From: Mycolicibacterium duvalii
GTDB taxonomy: Bacteria; Actinomycetota; Actinomycetes; Mycobacteriales; Mycobacteriaceae
Reading direction: 5' to 3'
DNA: 64,000 nt
Assembly: GCF_010726645.1 (NCBI RefSeq)
Contig: NZ_AP022563.1
Coordinates: 1,860,001-1,924,000 of the forward strand
The position numbers were made by a program, and so were the translations under genes. Shown here piece by piece: positions 27,992 through 40,352 of this stretch; position 1 is the stretch's first letter, and each line of letters begins with the position of its first letter. The notes beneath the pieces were generated by a model, which saw only the letters and a list, made by a program, of their open reading frames with translations, searched no databases and was not told where the DNA came from.

Positions 27992-28153
27992 CGAAGCGCC
28001 GTCACCCACCGCATGTCGACACGCCGCGCAACCGGGGTTCCGGCACGATCCTCAGCGGTCGGTACGTAGATTGTGGGCGAGAGGTCGAAACGCTCCGAGC
28101 TCAGCACACCAAGGGATCTGACGACAGATGAACTATCCCACCGGCACCCACCC

Positions 28154-29557
28154 ATGAGTTCCGGCCGCAGGAGCCGTCGCGACCGACCGGGACTGGTGGA
28201 CGCGTCCAGGCAGCGCCTCACCGTGTTCGCCGACGCGGTGCGCAGCAGGTTGTGGCCCGTCCCCGCGTTCTGGGTCGTGATCGCGTTCGCGGCCGGCATC
28301 GGCGTTCCCGAACTCGACGCCGCACTCGACGCGCAACTTCCACAGTGGCTGGCGGACTACCTGTTCGGCGGAGGCGCCGACGCCGCCAGGGAGGTCCTCG
28401 GCGCCGTCGCCACGTCGCTGATCACGGTGACCTCGCTGACCTTCTCGTTGACGCTGGTCACGCTGCAACTCGCCAGCAGCCAGTACACGCCGAGACTGCT
28501 GCGCACCTTCGCAGCGGACCGGTTCGTCCAGCGCACCCTGGCGCTGTTCCTGGCCACGTTCGTCTACGCACTGACGGTGCTGCGCACCGTGCGCAACGGC
28601 GGCGACAACGCGGAGCCGGAGTTCGTCCCCCAGATCGCGGTCACCCTCGGGTACTTCCTGGCCGTGGCCAGTGTCGTGGCCCTGGTGGTGTTCCTCGGGC
28701 ATCTGGTGCGACAGATCCGCATCGAGACCATGGTCGAGCACGTCGGCAATGACATCCAGCAATCAGCAGTTCGACTGCTCGACCCGCTGGACGACGCGCC
28801 TGCCGCCGACGAACCACCCGCCCCGCCCGACGGTGCCGCACTGCTGACCGCGCGCTCATCGGGCTTCCTCACCGAGCTCGAGGAGTCCGCACTGCTGTCG
28901 GCGGCTGCTGCTGCAGACGCGGTGCTCTGGATCGATCGGCCCGTCGGATCCGAGATCGTGGCCGGCGTGCCGGTCGCCTTCGCCTGGCCGGCGGGGCGCC
29001 CGACGATTCGTCTCACCGATGAGCAGTTGACCGCGCTGCACGACTGCGTGGCTGCGTCGCTGCACGTCGGCACCGAACGCACCGCGAGCCAGGACATCGG
29101 CTACGGCCTGCGGCAGCTGACCGACGTGGTGGTCCGGGCGCTGAGTCCTGGGATCAACGATCCGACCACCGCGGTGCACGCGCTGAACTCATGTAGCGCG
29201 GCCCTGTGCGAACTGGCCGGCTACCGCCTGGGCAGGCGCGTGCTGCGCGACGATCACCACGTGGTACGCGTGGTGATCGCGCGACCGGATTTCGCCGACC
29301 TCCTCGACGGGGTGTGCGCGCAGACGCGGCTTTACGGCGCAAGCGATCCCGCGGTGTTGGCCCGACTGCTGTCGATGCTGCGCGAACTGGCCTGGGTGGT
29401 GGCGCTACCCACCGATCGCGACGCCGTCCGCGATCAACTCGATCGGGGCCTTCGCGTCATCGCCGAGCAGGATTTCGATCCGGCCGATCGGCGCCGCCTC
29501 GAGCGGCTCGCCGATCAGGTCCTCCTGGCGCTCGACGGACGTTGGAAGCAGTCCTGA
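28154..29557 (+). CDS. DUF2254 family membrane protein
   Basis: About 467 residues. Four membrane helices occupy the N-terminal half (FWVVIAFAAGIGVPELDAAL, then SLITVTSLTFSLTLVTLQLA and ASSQYTPRLLRTF, the most conserved part). The soluble C-terminal half contains DIGYGLRQLTDVVVRALSPG and NDPTTAVHALN. This matches DUF2254, of unknown function. ATG 28154 is chosen; GTG 28073 is in frame and would add 27 residues of non-conserved look. Neither has a strong ribosome site. Confidence 0.85.
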   Translation: MSSGRRSRRDRPGLVDASRQRLTVFADAVRSRLWPVPAFWVVIAFAAGIGVPELDAALDAQLPQWLADYLFGGGADAAREVLGAVATSLITVTSLTFSLTLVTLQLASSQYTPRLLRTFAADRFVQRTLALFLATFVYALTVLRTVRNGGDNAEPEFVPQIAVTLGYFLAVASVVALVVFLGHLVRQIRIETMVEHVGNDIQQSAVRLLDPLDDAPAADEPPAPPDGAALLTARSSGFLTELEESALLSAAAAADAVLWIDRPVGSEIVAGVPVAFAWPAGRPTIRLTDEQLTALHDCVAASLHVGTERTASQDIGYGLRQLTDVVVRALSPGINDPTTAVHALNSCSAALCELAGYRLGRRVLRDDHHVVRVVIARPDFADLLDGVCAQTRLYGASDPAVLARLLSMLRELAWVVALPTDRDAVRDQLDRGLRVIAEQDFDPADRRRLERLADQVLLALDGRWKQS

Positions 29558-29610
29558 GCTGAGCGCGCTCGTGACGCCCATGCCAGCCGACTCCTGCCCA
29601 CGGGTTGCTA

Positions 29611-29640
29611 CGTGCGACATATTGCGTCGTATGTTGCACG
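29611..29640. promoter_or_regulatory. Imperfect palindrome upstream of P450 pseudogene
   Basis: CGTGCGACATA (29611-29621) and TATGTTGCACG (29630-29640) are inverted repeats matching at 10 of 11 positions with an 8-bp spacer, just upstream of the P450 start. This is typical of a TetR-type operator; the TetR gene at 30860 is a candidate partner. Confidence 0.5.
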
Positions 29641-29659
29641 TGGGCTAGCCTCGGGCTCC

Positions 29660-30780
29660 ATGCAGACCTTGGGGCCCCTCGACGTCGAGGGAGTCGATTT
29701 CGCGTTCGACGATCAACCGGACCTCCACGCCGCCCTCGCCCGACTGCGCGACCGCAGGCCCTACGCGATCGTTCCGTTTGCCGGGGTTCAAGCGGTCCTG
29801 CTGTTGACCGACGAGTTCGTCCGCGCGGCGTTCCGCGATGAAGCGACATTTCCCGCGGCACCGGTGTACGCGATGACCACCGAACCGGTGTTCGGCAGGA
29901 CCGTGCTGAGCATGTCGGGCGCCGAGCATCGTTCCAGCCGCAGCGTGGTGTCAGCCCCGCTGCGACGCACCCGGGTCCAGGACTATCTGGAGCCGGTGAT
30001 CGAACCGGTCATCAACGAGTTGATCGACCACTTCGCCGACCGCGGCACCGCCGATCTTGTCACCGAGTTCACGCACCGCTACTCGCTGCTCATCATCAGC
30101 CGGTTGCTGGGCATCCCGGTCGACGACGAAGCCAGCATTCATCGCTGGGCGCAGGCGATGATCCAGTACCCCTTCGACCCGTCGGCGGCGATGGCGTGCG
30201 CCGCCGAGTTCACCGCCTATGTCGCCCCGCTGCTGGCCGCGCGCCGCCGCGAACCCGGCGACGACATGATCTCCATGCTCGTCACCGAAACCACTGAGGA
30301 GGGCGAGAACCTCTCGGACGAGGAGATACTGACGTTCCTTCGGATGCTGTTCCCGCTCGGCGCCGACACCACCGCGCTGGCCTTGGGCAACATCCTGTCA
30401 GCCCTGCTCAACCATCCCGAGCAATGGGAGCTACTGCGGTCTGACCTGGACCGCTACCTACAGTCAGCGGTGTGGGAGGGAATGCGATGGGAGCCGGCGG
30501 TCGGAATGCTGCCGCGCGCCTGCCCTGAGGCCGCGACGTGGCAGGGCATCGAGATTCCTGCTCTGACCCCGATGATCTTCGCCATCAACGCGGCCAACCG
30601 CGATCCGGCGCCGCGCTGCGGGCACTCGCCGAACGGTTACCCGACCTCGCGCTCGATCCCCGGCTCGCCGAGACCTCCAGGATCACAAGCCAGGTCGGCA
30701 CCGCGCTCCGTGGACCCAATGCCCTGCACGTGACATTCACGCCGTCGCGCTCCCGGTCGGATACCGCGGGGACCGCATGA
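29660..30780 (+). pseudogene. Cytochrome P450 pseudogene lacking the heme-binding loop
   Basis: From ATG 29660 the protein reads as a bacterial P450 with the I-helix FPLGADTTALALG and the ExxR motif in WEGMRWEP, through NAANRDPA. At about 30606-30613 the family's next 40 or so residues, including the FGxGxHxCxG cysteine loop, are missing. The P450 C-terminus (ALRALAERLPDLALDPRLAE) resumes in a different frame and ends at 30780. The enzyme therefore has no heme ligand. The first frame ends at 30733 with an unrelated tail. Confidence 0.85.
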
Positions 30781-30859
30781 AGCCCCCGAGTCACGCTGTG
30801 GGGCGAGAGGCGTTCGCTAGGTTTGTTCTCCATGTGGCCCCACCGGGACGGAGAAGACC

Positions 30860-31510
30860 GTGACATCGCGCCGGCTTCGCGTCACTGAGCCGGCCTCCCG
30901 CCCTGCACCGTGGGGTGATCGGCCGCCGGTCGACGACGACGAGGCTCGCCGGCGTCTCCTGGACGCGGCCGAGGTCTGCTACGAGCGGCGCGGCGTCAAT
31001 CGCACTACCGTGGACGACATCGCCAAGGAGGCGTCGGTGCACCGCACGACGGTGTATCGGTACTTCGGAACGCGCGACGACGTACTGGCTTTCGTACTGC
31101 TGCGCGAGACGGCGGGGGTCATCGACGGCGCCGAGCGGGCGCTGCGACGGGACGGGCCTTTCGGCGACCGCCTGCTCGACGCACTGGACGGCGCAGTCGG
31201 AGCCGTCGAACAGTCGCGTTGGCTCAGCGTGCTGTTCTCCCCGGAAAGCCTGACCATGACGGTCTCCGTTGCGGCATCCGGCGCGTTCCGCGACCGGATC
31301 CGCGATGTGTTGCGACCGCACGTCGAGGCGGCCAAAGCCGCCGGCGAACTGCGCGCACAACTCGATCCCGACGCCGCCGCCGACTGGCTGGTGCGGGTGG
31401 CACAGATGCTGCTGATGGAACGCCTCACCGCACGGCCCGACGAGATCAGACCGGACCGCCGTGCGTTGCTCCGCGACTTCGTCATTCCCGGCATCGTCCG
31501 TCCGGCGTGA
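30860..31510 (+). CDS. TetR-family transcriptional regulator
   Basis: A 216-residue TetR protein with HTH ERRGVNRTTVDDIAKEASVH followed by RTTVYRYFGTRDDVLAFV. A C-terminal ligand-binding domain of the TetR_C family follows. GTG 30860 has GGAG 10 nt upstream. It lies just downstream of the P450 pseudogene on the same strand and may have regulated it; the ligand is unknown. Confidence 0.9.
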   Translation: MTSRRLRVTEPASRPAPWGDRPPVDDDEARRRLLDAAEVCYERRGVNRTTVDDIAKEASVHRTTVYRYFGTRDDVLAFVLLRETAGVIDGAERALRRDGPFGDRLLDALDGAVGAVEQSRWLSVLFSPESLTMTVSVAASGAFRDRIRDVLRPHVEAAKAAGELRAQLDPDAAADWLVRVAQMLLMERLTARPDEIRPDRRALLRDFVIPGIVRPA

Positions 31511-31543
31511 AGACCGCCGCGTGCGCAGTCGGGCGTCCGGCGG

Positions 31544-32827
31544 TCAGGACAGCCGGGAAAGCACCTCTGCGACAAGGTCGTTCATGGCAACATCGACTTG
31601 CTCGCCGGTGGCCATGCTCTTCACCCCGACGGTACCGGCTTGCAGGTCGCGTTCCCCCGCGACCAGCGCGATCGACGCGCCGGAGCGGTCGGCGCCCTTC
31701 ATCGCACCCTTGAGACTGCGGTCGCCGTAGGCCATGTCCACGCGAACGCCCTGGGCCCGCAATTGCGCCGCCAGCACCGCCAGCCGCACCTTCGCATCGG
31801 CTCCCAGCGGCACCGCGTAGACGTCGACGCGCGCAGAACTGCCGACAGTCTTGCCCTCGGCCCGCAACGCCAGCAGGGTGCGGTCGACACCGAGGCCGAA
31901 ACCGATGCCGGACAGGTCTTTCCCGCCGAGCTGGCGCATCAGTCCGTCGTATCGTCCGCCACCGCCGATGCCCGACTGCGCGCCGAGGCCGTCGTGGACG
32001 AATTCGAACGTCGTCTTGGTGTAGTAGTCCAGACCGCGCACCATCCGCGGATTGATCACATACGGCACCGACAACGCATCCAGGTGGGCAAGCACGGTGT
32101 CGAAGTGCGCTTTGGCCTCGTCGGACAGGTGGTCGAGCATGACCGGCGCATCGGCGGTCATCTCCCGCACGTGCGGACGCTTGTCGTCGAGCACCCGGAG
32201 CGGGTTGATCTCGGCGCGCCGGCGGGTGTCTTCATCGAGGTCCAGCCGGAACAGGAAGTCCTGCAACAGCTCCCGGTACTGCGGCCGACAGGTGTCGTCA
32301 CCCAGCGAGGTGATCTCCAGCCGGAAGCCGTCGAGTCCCAGCGCACGGAAGCCCGCGTCGGCCACCGCGATCACCTCGGCGTCCAGCGCCGGGTCGTCGA
32401 CCCCGATCGCCTCCACGCCGACCTGCTGCAGCTGGCGGTAGCGGCCGGCCTGCGGCCGCTCGTAACGGAAGAACGGTCCCGCGTAGCACAGCTTCACGGG
32501 CAGCGCTGCGCGGTCGAGACCGTGCTCGATCACCGCGCGCATCACCCCGGCAGTGCCCTCCGGGCGCAGCGTCACCGACCGGTCGCCCCGGTCGGCGAAC
32601 GTGTACATCTCTTTGGACACCACGTCCGTGGACTCCCCCACGCCCCGGGCGAACAGGTTGGTGTCCTCGAAGATCGGCAGCTCGATGTCGCCGTATCCGG
32701 CGCGGCGGGCCGCGTCGAGCAGACCGCCGCGCACGGCGACGAATTCGGCGGACTCCGGCGGCAGATAGTCCGGGACGCCCTTGGGCGCCGCGAAAGAGGT
32801 GGGTGTTGTGGACGGGCTAGCGGTCAC
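31544..32827 (-). CDS. hisS: Histidine-tRNA ligase
   Basis: A 427-residue class II synthetase. [11 protein letters not shown] opens the catalytic core; [17 protein letters not shown] and [20 protein letters not shown] are motif 2; [13 protein letters not shown] and [15 protein letters not shown] are the histidine-specific and motif 3 blocks. The anticodon domain is at the C-terminus. GTG 32827 overlaps the upstream hydrolase stop (GTGA). Essential for translation. Confidence 0.97.
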   Translation of the reverse strand: MTASPSTTPTSFAAPKGVPDYLPPESAEFVAVRGGLLDAARRAGYGDIELPIFEDTNLFARGVGESTDVVSKEMYTFADRGDRSVTLRPEGTAGVMRAVIEHGLDRAALPVKLCYAGPFFRYERPQAGRYRQLQQVGVEAIGVDDPALDAEVIAVADAGFRALGLDGFRLEITSLGDDTCRPQYRELLQDFLFRLDLDEDTRRRAEINPLRVLDDKRPHVREMTADAPVMLDHLSDEAKAHFDTVLAHLDALSVPYVINPRMVRGLDYYTKTTFEFVHDGLGAQSGIGGGGRYDGLMRQLGGKDLSGIGFGLGVDRTLLALRAEGKTVGSSARVDVYAVPLGADAKVRLAVLAAQLRAQGVRVDMAYGDRSLKGAMKGADRSGASIALVAGERDLQAGTVGVKSMATGEQVDVAMNDLVAEVLSRLS

Positions 32828-33501
32828 GCTGTCAGGCCTTCGAGGAATGGGTTGGTGTGGCGTTCGATGCCGATGGTGCTCCGCTCACCGTGCCCCGGCA
32901 GCACCAGGGTGTCGTCGTCGAGGACCAGCAGCTTCGTCACGATCGACTCCAGCAGGTCACGGCCGCTGCCGCCGGGCAGATCGGTGCGTCCGACCGACGA
33001 CCGGAACAGAGTGTCACCGGTGAAGGCGACCTGGTCGGGCCCCTGCTCGACGCGGAACACGACGGAGCCTTGTGTGTGGCCCGGGGTGTGATCGACGGTC
33101 ACGGTGACTCCGCCGAGCTCGATCTTGTCGCCGTCGCGATCGAGTTCGAGCACCTGCTTGGGTTCCCGGAACAGGGCCGCGACGGCGAGCCGACCCACAC
33201 CGACCAGCAGTCCCTGCCCGAAACCCTTGATCGGGTCGCTGAGCATGTAGCGGTCGGCGGGATGGATGAAGGTCGGGCACCCGAAGGTGTCGGCGACCTT
33301 CTGCGCGGACCACATGTGGTCGATGTGCCCGTGGGTCAGCAACACCGCCGCCGGGGTCAGCCGGTTTTCGTCCAGGATCCGCCGCAGCGGCCCCATGGCC
33401 CGCTGACCGGGGTCGACGACGATGGCGTCGGCGCCCTGGCGTGGGGCCAGCACATAGCAGTTGCACGCCAACATGCCGGCCGGGAATCCGGTGATCAACA
33501 C
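32824..33501 (-). CDS. MBL-fold metallohydrolase (glyoxalase II-like)
   Basis: A 225-residue metallo-beta-lactamase fold protein: [12 protein letters not shown] is the metal motif, with [10 protein letters not shown] and [19 protein letters not shown] later. This is the subtype of Rv2581c, usually called glyoxalase II-like; its real substrate is not proven. GTG 33501 ([18 protein letters not shown]) matches the usual family start. Stop overlaps the hisS GTG. Divergent from ppiB. Confidence 0.9.
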   Translation of the reverse strand: MLITGFPAGMLACNCYVLAPRQGADAIVVDPGQRAMGPLRRILDENRLTPAAVLLTHGHIDHMWSAQKVADTFGCPTFIHPADRYMLSDPIKGFGQGLLVGVGRLAVAALFREPKQVLELDRDGDKIELGGVTVTVDHTPGHTQGSVVFRVEQGPDQVAFTGDTLFRSSVGRTDLPGGSGRDLLESIVTKLLVLDDDTLVLPGHGERSTIGIERHTNPFLEGLTA

Positions 33502-33576
33502 CCGTCCAGCTTCCCACGCCCGACTCGCATGGCACACTCGGTGCCGACCGATCGCCACTCGAGGAGGACACCGGCC

Positions 33577-34476
<900 letters not shown>

Positions 34477-34480
34477 GCGC

Positions 34481-36844
34481 TCAGGCCGCTGACGTGACGC
34501 GGTACACGTCGTAGACACCCTCGACATTTCGCACCACGTTGAGCACGTGACCCAGATGTTTGGGGTCACCCATCTCGAAGGTGAAGCGGCTGATCGCCAC
34601 CCGGTCGTTGGACGTCGTCACCGATGCCGACAGGATGTTGACCTTCTCGTCGGCGAGCACCCGGGTCACGTCTGAGAGCAGTCGGTGCCGGTCGAGCGCC
34701 TCGACCTGGATGGCCACCAGGAACACCGAGTGCGGCGACGGCGCCCATTGCACGTCGATGATCCGTTCGGACTGCTGTTGCAGCGACGACGCATTGGTGC
34801 AGTCGGTGCGGTGCACGCTCACACCGCCGCCACGCGTCACGAAGCCCATGATGTTGTCGCCAGGGACGGGCGTACAGCACTTCGCCAGCTTCGTCAGCAC
34901 CCCCGGCGCGCCGGGCACCGAGACGCCGACGTCGTCGCTGGTGCGTTGCCGCACCGGCATCGCCGACGGCGTGGACCGCTCGGCCAGTTCATCGGTGGCG
35001 TCGTCGTCGTCGCCGACCTGGGCGACCAGTCGCTGAACCACGTGGCGCGCCGACACGTGCCCCTCGCCGACGGCGGTGTAGAGCGCCGAGAGGTCGGCGT
35101 AGCGAAGCTCGCGGGCCAGCGCCGCCATCGACTCCGCGGTCATCAGGCGCTGCAACGGAAGCCCGCCGCGGCGTACCTCCCGGGCGATGGCCTCCTTACC
35201 GGCCTCGAGCGCCTCCTCGCGGCGCTCCTTGGCGAACCACTGCCGGATCTTGGCCTTGGCGCGCGGCGACACCACGAAGCTCTGCCAGTCCCGCGACGGA
35301 CCGGCATTGAGCGCCTTGGAGGTGAAGATCTCGACGACCTCCCCGTTCTCCAGCTTGCGCTCCAGCGCCACCAGGCGCCCGTTGACCCGCGCGCCGATGC
35401 AGCGGTGCCCGACCTCGGTGTGCACCGCGTATGCGAAATCGACCGGCGTCGATCCGGCCGGCAGCGTGATCACATCGCCCTTCGGGGTGAACACGAAGAT
35501 CTCCCGCACCGCGAGGTCATAGCGCAGCGACTCCAGGAACTCCCCCGGATCGGCGGCCTCCCGCTGCCAGTCCAGCAGCTGGCGCATCCAGGCCATGTCG
35601 TCGATCTCCGCGGCGGCGTGCCCGGCGGGTAAACCGTTGCGGCCCTTGTTTTCTTTGTAACGCCAGTGCGCGGCGATACCGTACTCGGCGGTGCGGTGCA
35701 TGTCGCGGGTCCGGATCTGCACCTCCAGCGGCTTGCCCTCCGGGCCGACCACGGTGGTGTGCAGCGACTGATACACCCCGTAGCGCGGCTGGGCGATGTA
35801 GTCCTTGAACCGCCCCGCCATCGGCTGCCACAGCGAGTGCACCACACCGACCGCGGCGTAACAGTCGCGGATCTCATCGCACAGGATGCGCACGCCCACC
35901 AGGTCGTGGATGTCGTCGAAGTCGCGGCCCTTGACGATCATCTTCTGGTAGATCGACCAGTAGTGCTTGGGCCGGCCCTCGACGACGGCGTTGATCTTGG
36001 AGGCCGTCAACGTGTTGGTGATCTCGGCGCGCACCTTGGCCAGGTAGGTGTCCCGCGACGGCGCGCGGTCGGCGACCAGCCGGACGATCTCCTCGTACTT
36101 CTTGGGATGCAGGATGGCGAACGCCAGGTCCTCGAGCTCCCACTTGACGGTGGCCATACCCAGCCGATGGGCAAGGGGGGCAATGACTTCCAGCGTCTCG
36201 CGCGCCTTGCGGGCCTGCTTCTCCGGTGGCAGGAAGCGCATGGTGCGCATGTTGTGCAGCCGGTCGGCCACCTTGATCACCAGAACCCGGGGGTCGCGGG
36301 CCATCGCGATGATCATCTTCCGGATGGTTTCGCCTTCGGCGGCGGTGCCCAGGGCGACCTTGTCGAGCTTGGTGACGCCGTCGACGAGATGGCCGACCTC
36401 GACACCGAACTCGGCGGTCAGCGCCTCCAGCGTGTAGCCGGTGTCCTCGACGGTGTCGTGCAGCAGCGCTGCGATCAGCGTCGTGGTGTCCATGCCGAGC
36501 TCGGCCAAGATGTTGGCCACCGCCAGCGGATGGGTGATGTACGGGTCACCGGAGCGGCGCAGCTGATCGGCATGCCGCTGCTCGGCCACCTCGTAGGCCC
36601 GCTGCAGCAGTGTCAGGTCCGCCTTGGGATAGAACTCCCGGTGCACCGCGACCAGCGGTTCGAGGACCGGGTTGATCGCGCTGCGCTGCGACGTCATCCG
36701 GCGCGCCAGCCGAGCGCGGACCCGCCGCGACGCGCTGGTGGAGGTCTTGACGACCTCCGAGGACGGCGCCTCGGTGGCGGACGTCGCCGGTGGCGGCTGC
36801 ACGACCTGGCCCGTGCGCGGACCGGTCGGGTCCTCGTCGGCCAT
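34481..36844 (-). CDS. relA: Bifunctional (p)ppGpp synthetase/hydrolase Rel
   Basis: A 787-residue long RSH protein. It has the HD hydrolase domain ([13 protein letters not shown]129/D130), the synthetase domain ([20 protein letters not shown] and [20 protein letters not shown]), TGS ([20 protein letters not shown]), a zinc-finger region ([11 protein letters not shown]) and a C-terminal ACT domain. Both catalytic halves appear intact. ATG 36844 is chosen because GGAGG lies 5 nt upstream; GTG 36856 is alternative. A 12-bp palindrome CTGAGCGCTCAG (34473-34484) spans both convergent stop codons with ppiB. Confidence 0.97.
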   Translation of the reverse strand: MADEDPTGPRTGQVVQPPPATSATEAPSSEVVKTSTSASRRVRARLARRMTSQRSAINPVLEPLVAVHREFYPKADLTLLQRAYEVAEQRHADQLRRSGDPYITHPLAVANILAELGMDTTTLIAALLHDTVEDTGYTLEALTAEFGVEVGHLVDGVTKLDKVALGTAAEGETIRKMIIAMARDPRVLVIKVADRLHNMRTMRFLPPEKQARKARETLEVIAPLAHRLGMATVKWELEDLAFAILHPKKYEEIVRLVADRAPSRDTYLAKVRAEITNTLTASKINAVVEGRPKHYWSIYQKMIVKGRDFDDIHDLVGVRILCDEIRDCYAAVGVVHSLWQPMAGRFKDYIAQPRYGVYQSLHTTVVGPEGKPLEVQIRTRDMHRTAEYGIAAHWRYKENKGRNGLPAGHAAAEIDDMAWMRQLLDWQREAADPGEFLESLRYDLAVREIFVFTPKGDVITLPAGSTPVDFAYAVHTEVGHRCIGARVNGRLVALERKLENGEVVEIFTSKALNAGPSRDWQSFVVSPRAKAKIRQWFAKERREEALEAGKEAIAREVRRGGLPLQRLMTAESMAALARELRYADLSALYTAVGEGHVSARHVVQRLVAQVGDDDDATDELAERSTPSAMPVRQRTSDDVGVSVPGAPGVLTKLAKCCTPVPGDNIMGFVTRGGGVSVHRTDCTNASSLQQQSERIIDVQWAPSPHSVFLVAIQVEALDRHRLLSDVTRVLADEKVNILSASVTTSNDRVAISRFTFEMGDPKHLGHVLNVVRNVEGVYDVYRVTSAA

Positions 36845-36883
36845 GCTCACCTCCACAGGAGTCGCTGTTCGCAGGATATCCGT

Positions 36884-37420
36884 TCAGACGGTGTACAGGC
36901 TGCTGACCGGAACGGGTTGCACCACGTCACGACCGCCCAGAGCGCTCAATTCGAGCATCACCACCGCGCGGGTCACCGTCGCACCTGCTGACAGGAGCAA
37001 CCGGTTGGCCGCGGCCAGTGTTCCCCCCGTCGCCAGCACATCGTCGATGACGACCACGGAGCGTCCGGCGAGGCTGATCCCGTCAGCCGGCACCTCCAGC
37101 GTGGCGCTGCCGTACTCCAGGCTGTAGGTCTGACTGAGCACCGGCGGCGGCAGCTTGCCACCCTTGCGCACGGCGAGCACCCCGATACCGAGATGCAACG
37201 CCACCGCGCCGCCGAGCAGGAAGCCGCGCGCGTCGACGCCGGCGATCAGGTCCGCACCGCGGGCGGCCTCGGCGATGGCGTGGCACACCTGGGCGAGCCC
37301 GCGTGGGTCGGCCAGCACCGGAGTCAGATCCTTGAACTGCACGCCGGGTTCGGGGAAGTCCGGCACCTCGCGCAGCAAAGATTCGATGACCTCGGCAGCG
37401 CCGTCGGACAGTGAGGTCAT
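36884..37420 (-). CDS. apt: Adenine phosphoribosyltransferase
   Basis: A 178-residue type I phosphoribosyltransferase: [17 protein letters not shown] near the N-terminus, [15 protein letters not shown], and the PRPP loop [17 protein letters not shown]. It salvages adenine to AMP. ATG 37420 overlaps the upstream lipoprotein stop (ATGA). The order secD-secF-lipoprotein-apt-rel is the conserved actinobacterial layout. Confidence 0.95.
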   Translation of the reverse strand: MTSLSDGAAEVIESLLREVPDFPEPGVQFKDLTPVLADPRGLAQVCHAIAEAARGADLIAGVDARGFLLGGAVALHLGIGVLAVRKGGKLPPPVLSQTYSLEYGSATLEVPADGISLAGRSVVVIDDVLATGGTLAAANRLLLSAGATVTRAVVMLELSALGGRDVVQPVPVSSLYTV

Positions 37421-39063
37421 CGGTCCAGCCTCCAGCGGTCCATGTTCCAGCCCGCGCCCCATCGAGTGGGATTGCTGCTCACCGCGTACATCTTCGACGA
37501 CGTCACCAGGGTGCGTTGTTGCCGGTACAGCGGCAGCGTGGGCATGTCTCCCCACAGAATCGGGCCCGCCTCGGCGAGCAGGCGCGCCATCTCCTTCGGG
37601 TCGGAGAGGACCGCGATGGTGGCGATGATGCCGTCGATGCGCTCGTTGGCATAACGCGGCAGATTGTTGCCGTTGCCGCTGTGCAGGCTGTAGGCGTCCA
37701 CCGCCGACGAGCCCGAGGACCCGCTGCCGGCCGCGCCGCCGACACCGGCGATCAACACGTCGATCTCGTTGTTGCGCAACGACAACGGGCCGGTGTTCTC
37801 CGCGGCGGCGTCCTCGACGGTAATGCCCGCCGGTGCACACGCCGTGGCGATGACTCCGACCGTGGCGGCCAGCCTGGCGTTGGGGGTCTGATAGCCGATG
37901 CGCACAGTCAGCGGCGCGCCCTCCAGCGTGGCACGAGCCGCATCCGCATTGGCGACCGCGAACTCGTCGACCTGCGGGGTCGCTTCGGCCGGACCGTAGG
38001 CGTCCTCGCTGGCCGTGTTCAGCCGCGAGTTGGCCACAGCCGCCTCGGCGTTGCGTGCGATCACGTCCCGCGGGGTGCACAGCGCCAGCGCACGACGGGC
38101 CGGGACCGCCGCCAGCGGGCCCTGCGGCGCGAAGATCAACTGCTCGATACCCGCCGAGGCCGCGTCGGTGCGGACGTAGTCGTCGGGCAGGGTGAGCGTC
38201 CCCGCCGAGCCCGCCGCGATGTCGACGACGTCGTAGGCGCCCTCGTTGACGCGGTCCGGCAGGTCTGCACTGCGCGGCCACACCATGACCCGGTCGGTGA
38301 CCGGCTTGGTGCCCCACCACTTGTCGTTGGCCACCAGCACCACCGCGCCGTCCTCGGTCACCGAGTCCAGCTTGTAGGGCCCCGAGGACGGGAACTTCTT
38401 CAGGTCCAGGTCCGGTGTCAGCCGCCAGGTGTTGTTCCACACCGCGGCGATACGCTCGGCCACCGCGGTGTCGTTGGTCTGCAGAGCCGTGGTGACGCCT
38501 CCGTCGCCCAGTCCGAGCTCGTCGGCAATGACGTGCGAGGGCATCAGCGACGTCGCGGCGAACAACTGGCCGTAGTCGACGAAGCCCCTGTCCGGTGCGA
38601 ACGACACCCGGGCCTTCTTCTGGCCCGGCGCGCACTCGATGCCGGCGATGTCGGCGTACCCGGCGCGGCTGGCGGCGTCGAAGGCCGGGAACCGTCCCGA
38701 CTGGGCGGCCCACGTCAGCACCATGTCGTCACAGGTGATCGGTTTACCGTCGGAGTACACCGCCTCCGGCTTGATCTCGTAGTCGAGGATCAGCGGGGTG
38801 CGCCCGACCACCGCGATCGTGCCGAAATCGTGGTCGCCGACGACCTGCCCCTCCGGACCGTGGTAGTTGAAGCCCGTCAGCACCCGAGCGAAGGCCTGTG
38901 GACCGCCGGAGGCCGCCCCTTCGACGGTGTTGGTGTTGTAGGTGATCAGCGCACCGTCGATGGCGTAGTCGATCGACTCGGCGGAGCCGCGCGAGCACGA
39001 GGCCAACCCCAAGCTGCCGAGCACCGCCAGCACCGTCGCCGCCGCGGCCCAACGTCGAGCCAC
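37417..39063 (-). CDS. ABC-type peptide/solute-binding lipoprotein (family 5)
   Basis: A 548-residue lipoprotein with signal peptide and lipobox LGLASCS (C23). The SBP_bac_5 pattern is visible: [50 protein letters not shown]. It has no transporter genes beside it; in M. tuberculosis the equivalent is the Rv2585c lipoprotein. GTG 39063 lies 5 bp after the secF stop. Ligand unknown. Confidence 0.88.
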   Translation of the reverse strand: MARRWAAAATVLAVLGSLGLASCSRGSAESIDYAIDGALITYNTNTVEGAASGGPQAFARVLTGFNYHGPEGQVVGDHDFGTIAVVGRTPLILDYEIKPEAVYSDGKPITCDDMVLTWAAQSGRFPAFDAASRAGYADIAGIECAPGQKKARVSFAPDRGFVDYGQLFAATSLMPSHVIADELGLGDGGVTTALQTNDTAVAERIAAVWNNTWRLTPDLDLKKFPSSGPYKLDSVTEDGAVVLVANDKWWGTKPVTDRVMVWPRSADLPDRVNEGAYDVVDIAAGSAGTLTLPDDYVRTDAASAGIEQLIFAPQGPLAAVPARRALALCTPRDVIARNAEAAVANSRLNTASEDAYGPAEATPQVDEFAVANADAARATLEGAPLTVRIGYQTPNARLAATVGVIATACAPAGITVEDAAAENTGPLSLRNNEIDVLIAGVGGAAGSGSSGSSAVDAYSLHSGNGNNLPRYANERIDGIIATIAVLSDPKEMARLLAEAGPILWGDMPTLPLYRQQRTLVTSSKMYAVSSNPTRWGAGWNMDRWRLDR

Positions 39064-39068
39064 GGGGG

Positions 39069-40349
39069 TTACCGCTTCCGCGGGGGGCGCTTACCCGAGG
39101 GGCGTCCCGTCCGGCTCGACGTCGGCCGGACCGGACGGGCGCCGGGGCCCGGCTTGTCCGGCGGCGGGGCCGCGGGCACCGTCACGGTGGCCGGACCGGG
39201 CGCTTCGACGTCGGTGGCGGCCTCGTCGGTGTCGGTGTCGGTGAGTTCGACACCGCCGGCGCTCTTGGCCGCCGCAGCGGCCCGCCGGTTGAGCACCCGG
39301 CGGGTGTGCTTGCGCACCGGGTCGGTGCGCTCGCGCATGCTCACCAACAGCGGTGTGGCGAAGAAGATCGACGAATACGTGCCGACGATCACGCCGACCA
39401 ACTGCACCAGCGCCAGGTCCATCAGCGTGCCGACTCCCAACAGCCAGACGGCGATGACCATCAGCGCGACGATCGGCAGCACCGAGATGACGCTGGTGTT
39501 GATCGAGCGCATGAACGTCTGGTTGACCGCGAGATTGGCGTGCTCGGCGAAGGTGCGCCGGGTGGTGTGCTCGTACCCCTCGGTGTTCTCCTCGACCTTG
39601 TCGAAGACGATCACGGTGTCGTAGAGGGAGAAACCGAGAATGGTCAGCAGCCCGATCACCGTCGCGGGCGTGACTTCGAAGCCCACCAGCGCGTACACCC
39701 CGGCCGTCACCACCAGGTCGAACAGCAGCGTGGTCAGGGCGGCGATGGCCATGTAGCGCTCGTAACGGGCGGTGATGTAGATGGCGGCCAGCACCAGGAA
39801 CACCCCGAGCGCGATGAGCGCCTTCTGGGTGATCTGGCCGCCCCACGTCTCCGACACCGCCGAGTCGCTGACGGCCTGCTTGCCGGGTTGGCCGTCGGAG
39901 CCGATCGGCTGGAATGCCTCGAACAGCGCCGTACGCAGTTCCTCGGTCTGCTCGTTGGTCAGTGTTTCCGACCGGATCTGGAAGGTGGCGGAGTCACCGC
40001 TGCCCACGATGACGACCGAGTCCGGCGCGGTGCCGATCGTGTCGGTGAAGACGGTTTCGACCTGCGAGACGGTGACATCACCCGTACCCCTGGGGAACGA
40101 CACCTTGGTGCCGCCCTCGAAGTCGATGCCGAAGGTGAACCCGCGCAGCAGGATTGCGCCGATGGATACCAGCAGGATCAGCGCACTGACCGTGTACCAG
40201 AGCTTGCGTCGACCGATGACCTCGAAGGCGCCGGTACCGGTGTAGAGCCGGACGAAGAACCCGTGCCGGGGCGCCTCGGCCGATGCGGTCTCCAGATCGG
40301 GCGCCTCGACAGCCGTGGTCTCGGCGGCGTCGGTTCGGTTGCGTGCCAT
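39069..40349 (-). CDS. secF: Protein translocase subunit SecF
   Basis: A 426-residue SecF. Six membrane helices surround a periplasmic part; FEGGTKVSFPRGTGDVTVSQ opens the periplasmic domain and ARYERYMAIAALTTLLFDLV, TPATVIGLLTILGFSLYDTV, and AVNQTFMRSINTSVISVLPI are SecF motifs. About 75 residues of low-complexity Pro/Arg-rich tail follow the last helix. It lies 3 bp after secD and acts with SecD and YajC. Confidence 0.96.
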   Translation of the reverse strand: MARNRTDAAETTAVEAPDLETASAEAPRHGFFVRLYTGTGAFEVIGRRKLWYTVSALILLVSIGAILLRGFTFGIDFEGGTKVSFPRGTGDVTVSQVETVFTDTIGTAPDSVVIVGSGDSATFQIRSETLTNEQTEELRTALFEAFQPIGSDGQPGKQAVSDSAVSETWGGQITQKALIALGVFLVLAAIYITARYERYMAIAALTTLLFDLVVTAGVYALVGFEVTPATVIGLLTILGFSLYDTVIVFDKVEENTEGYEHTTRRTFAEHANLAVNQTFMRSINTSVISVLPIVALMVIAVWLLGVGTLMDLALVQLVGVIVGTYSSIFFATPLLVSMRERTDPVRKHTRRVLNRRAAAAAKSAGGVELTDTDTDEAATDVEAPGPATVTVPAAPPPDKPGPGARPVRPTSSRTGRPSGKRPPRKR

Positions 40350-40352
40350 GGC

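Noticed and set aside
29612..29659. A P450 start at 29612
   Set aside because: This in-frame GTG-like start lies inside the palindrome; ATG 29660 begins the family-like N-terminus.
35666..36991. A 441-codon plus-strand open frame over relA
   Set aside because: Antisense to the HD and synthetase domains of Rel; no family pattern.
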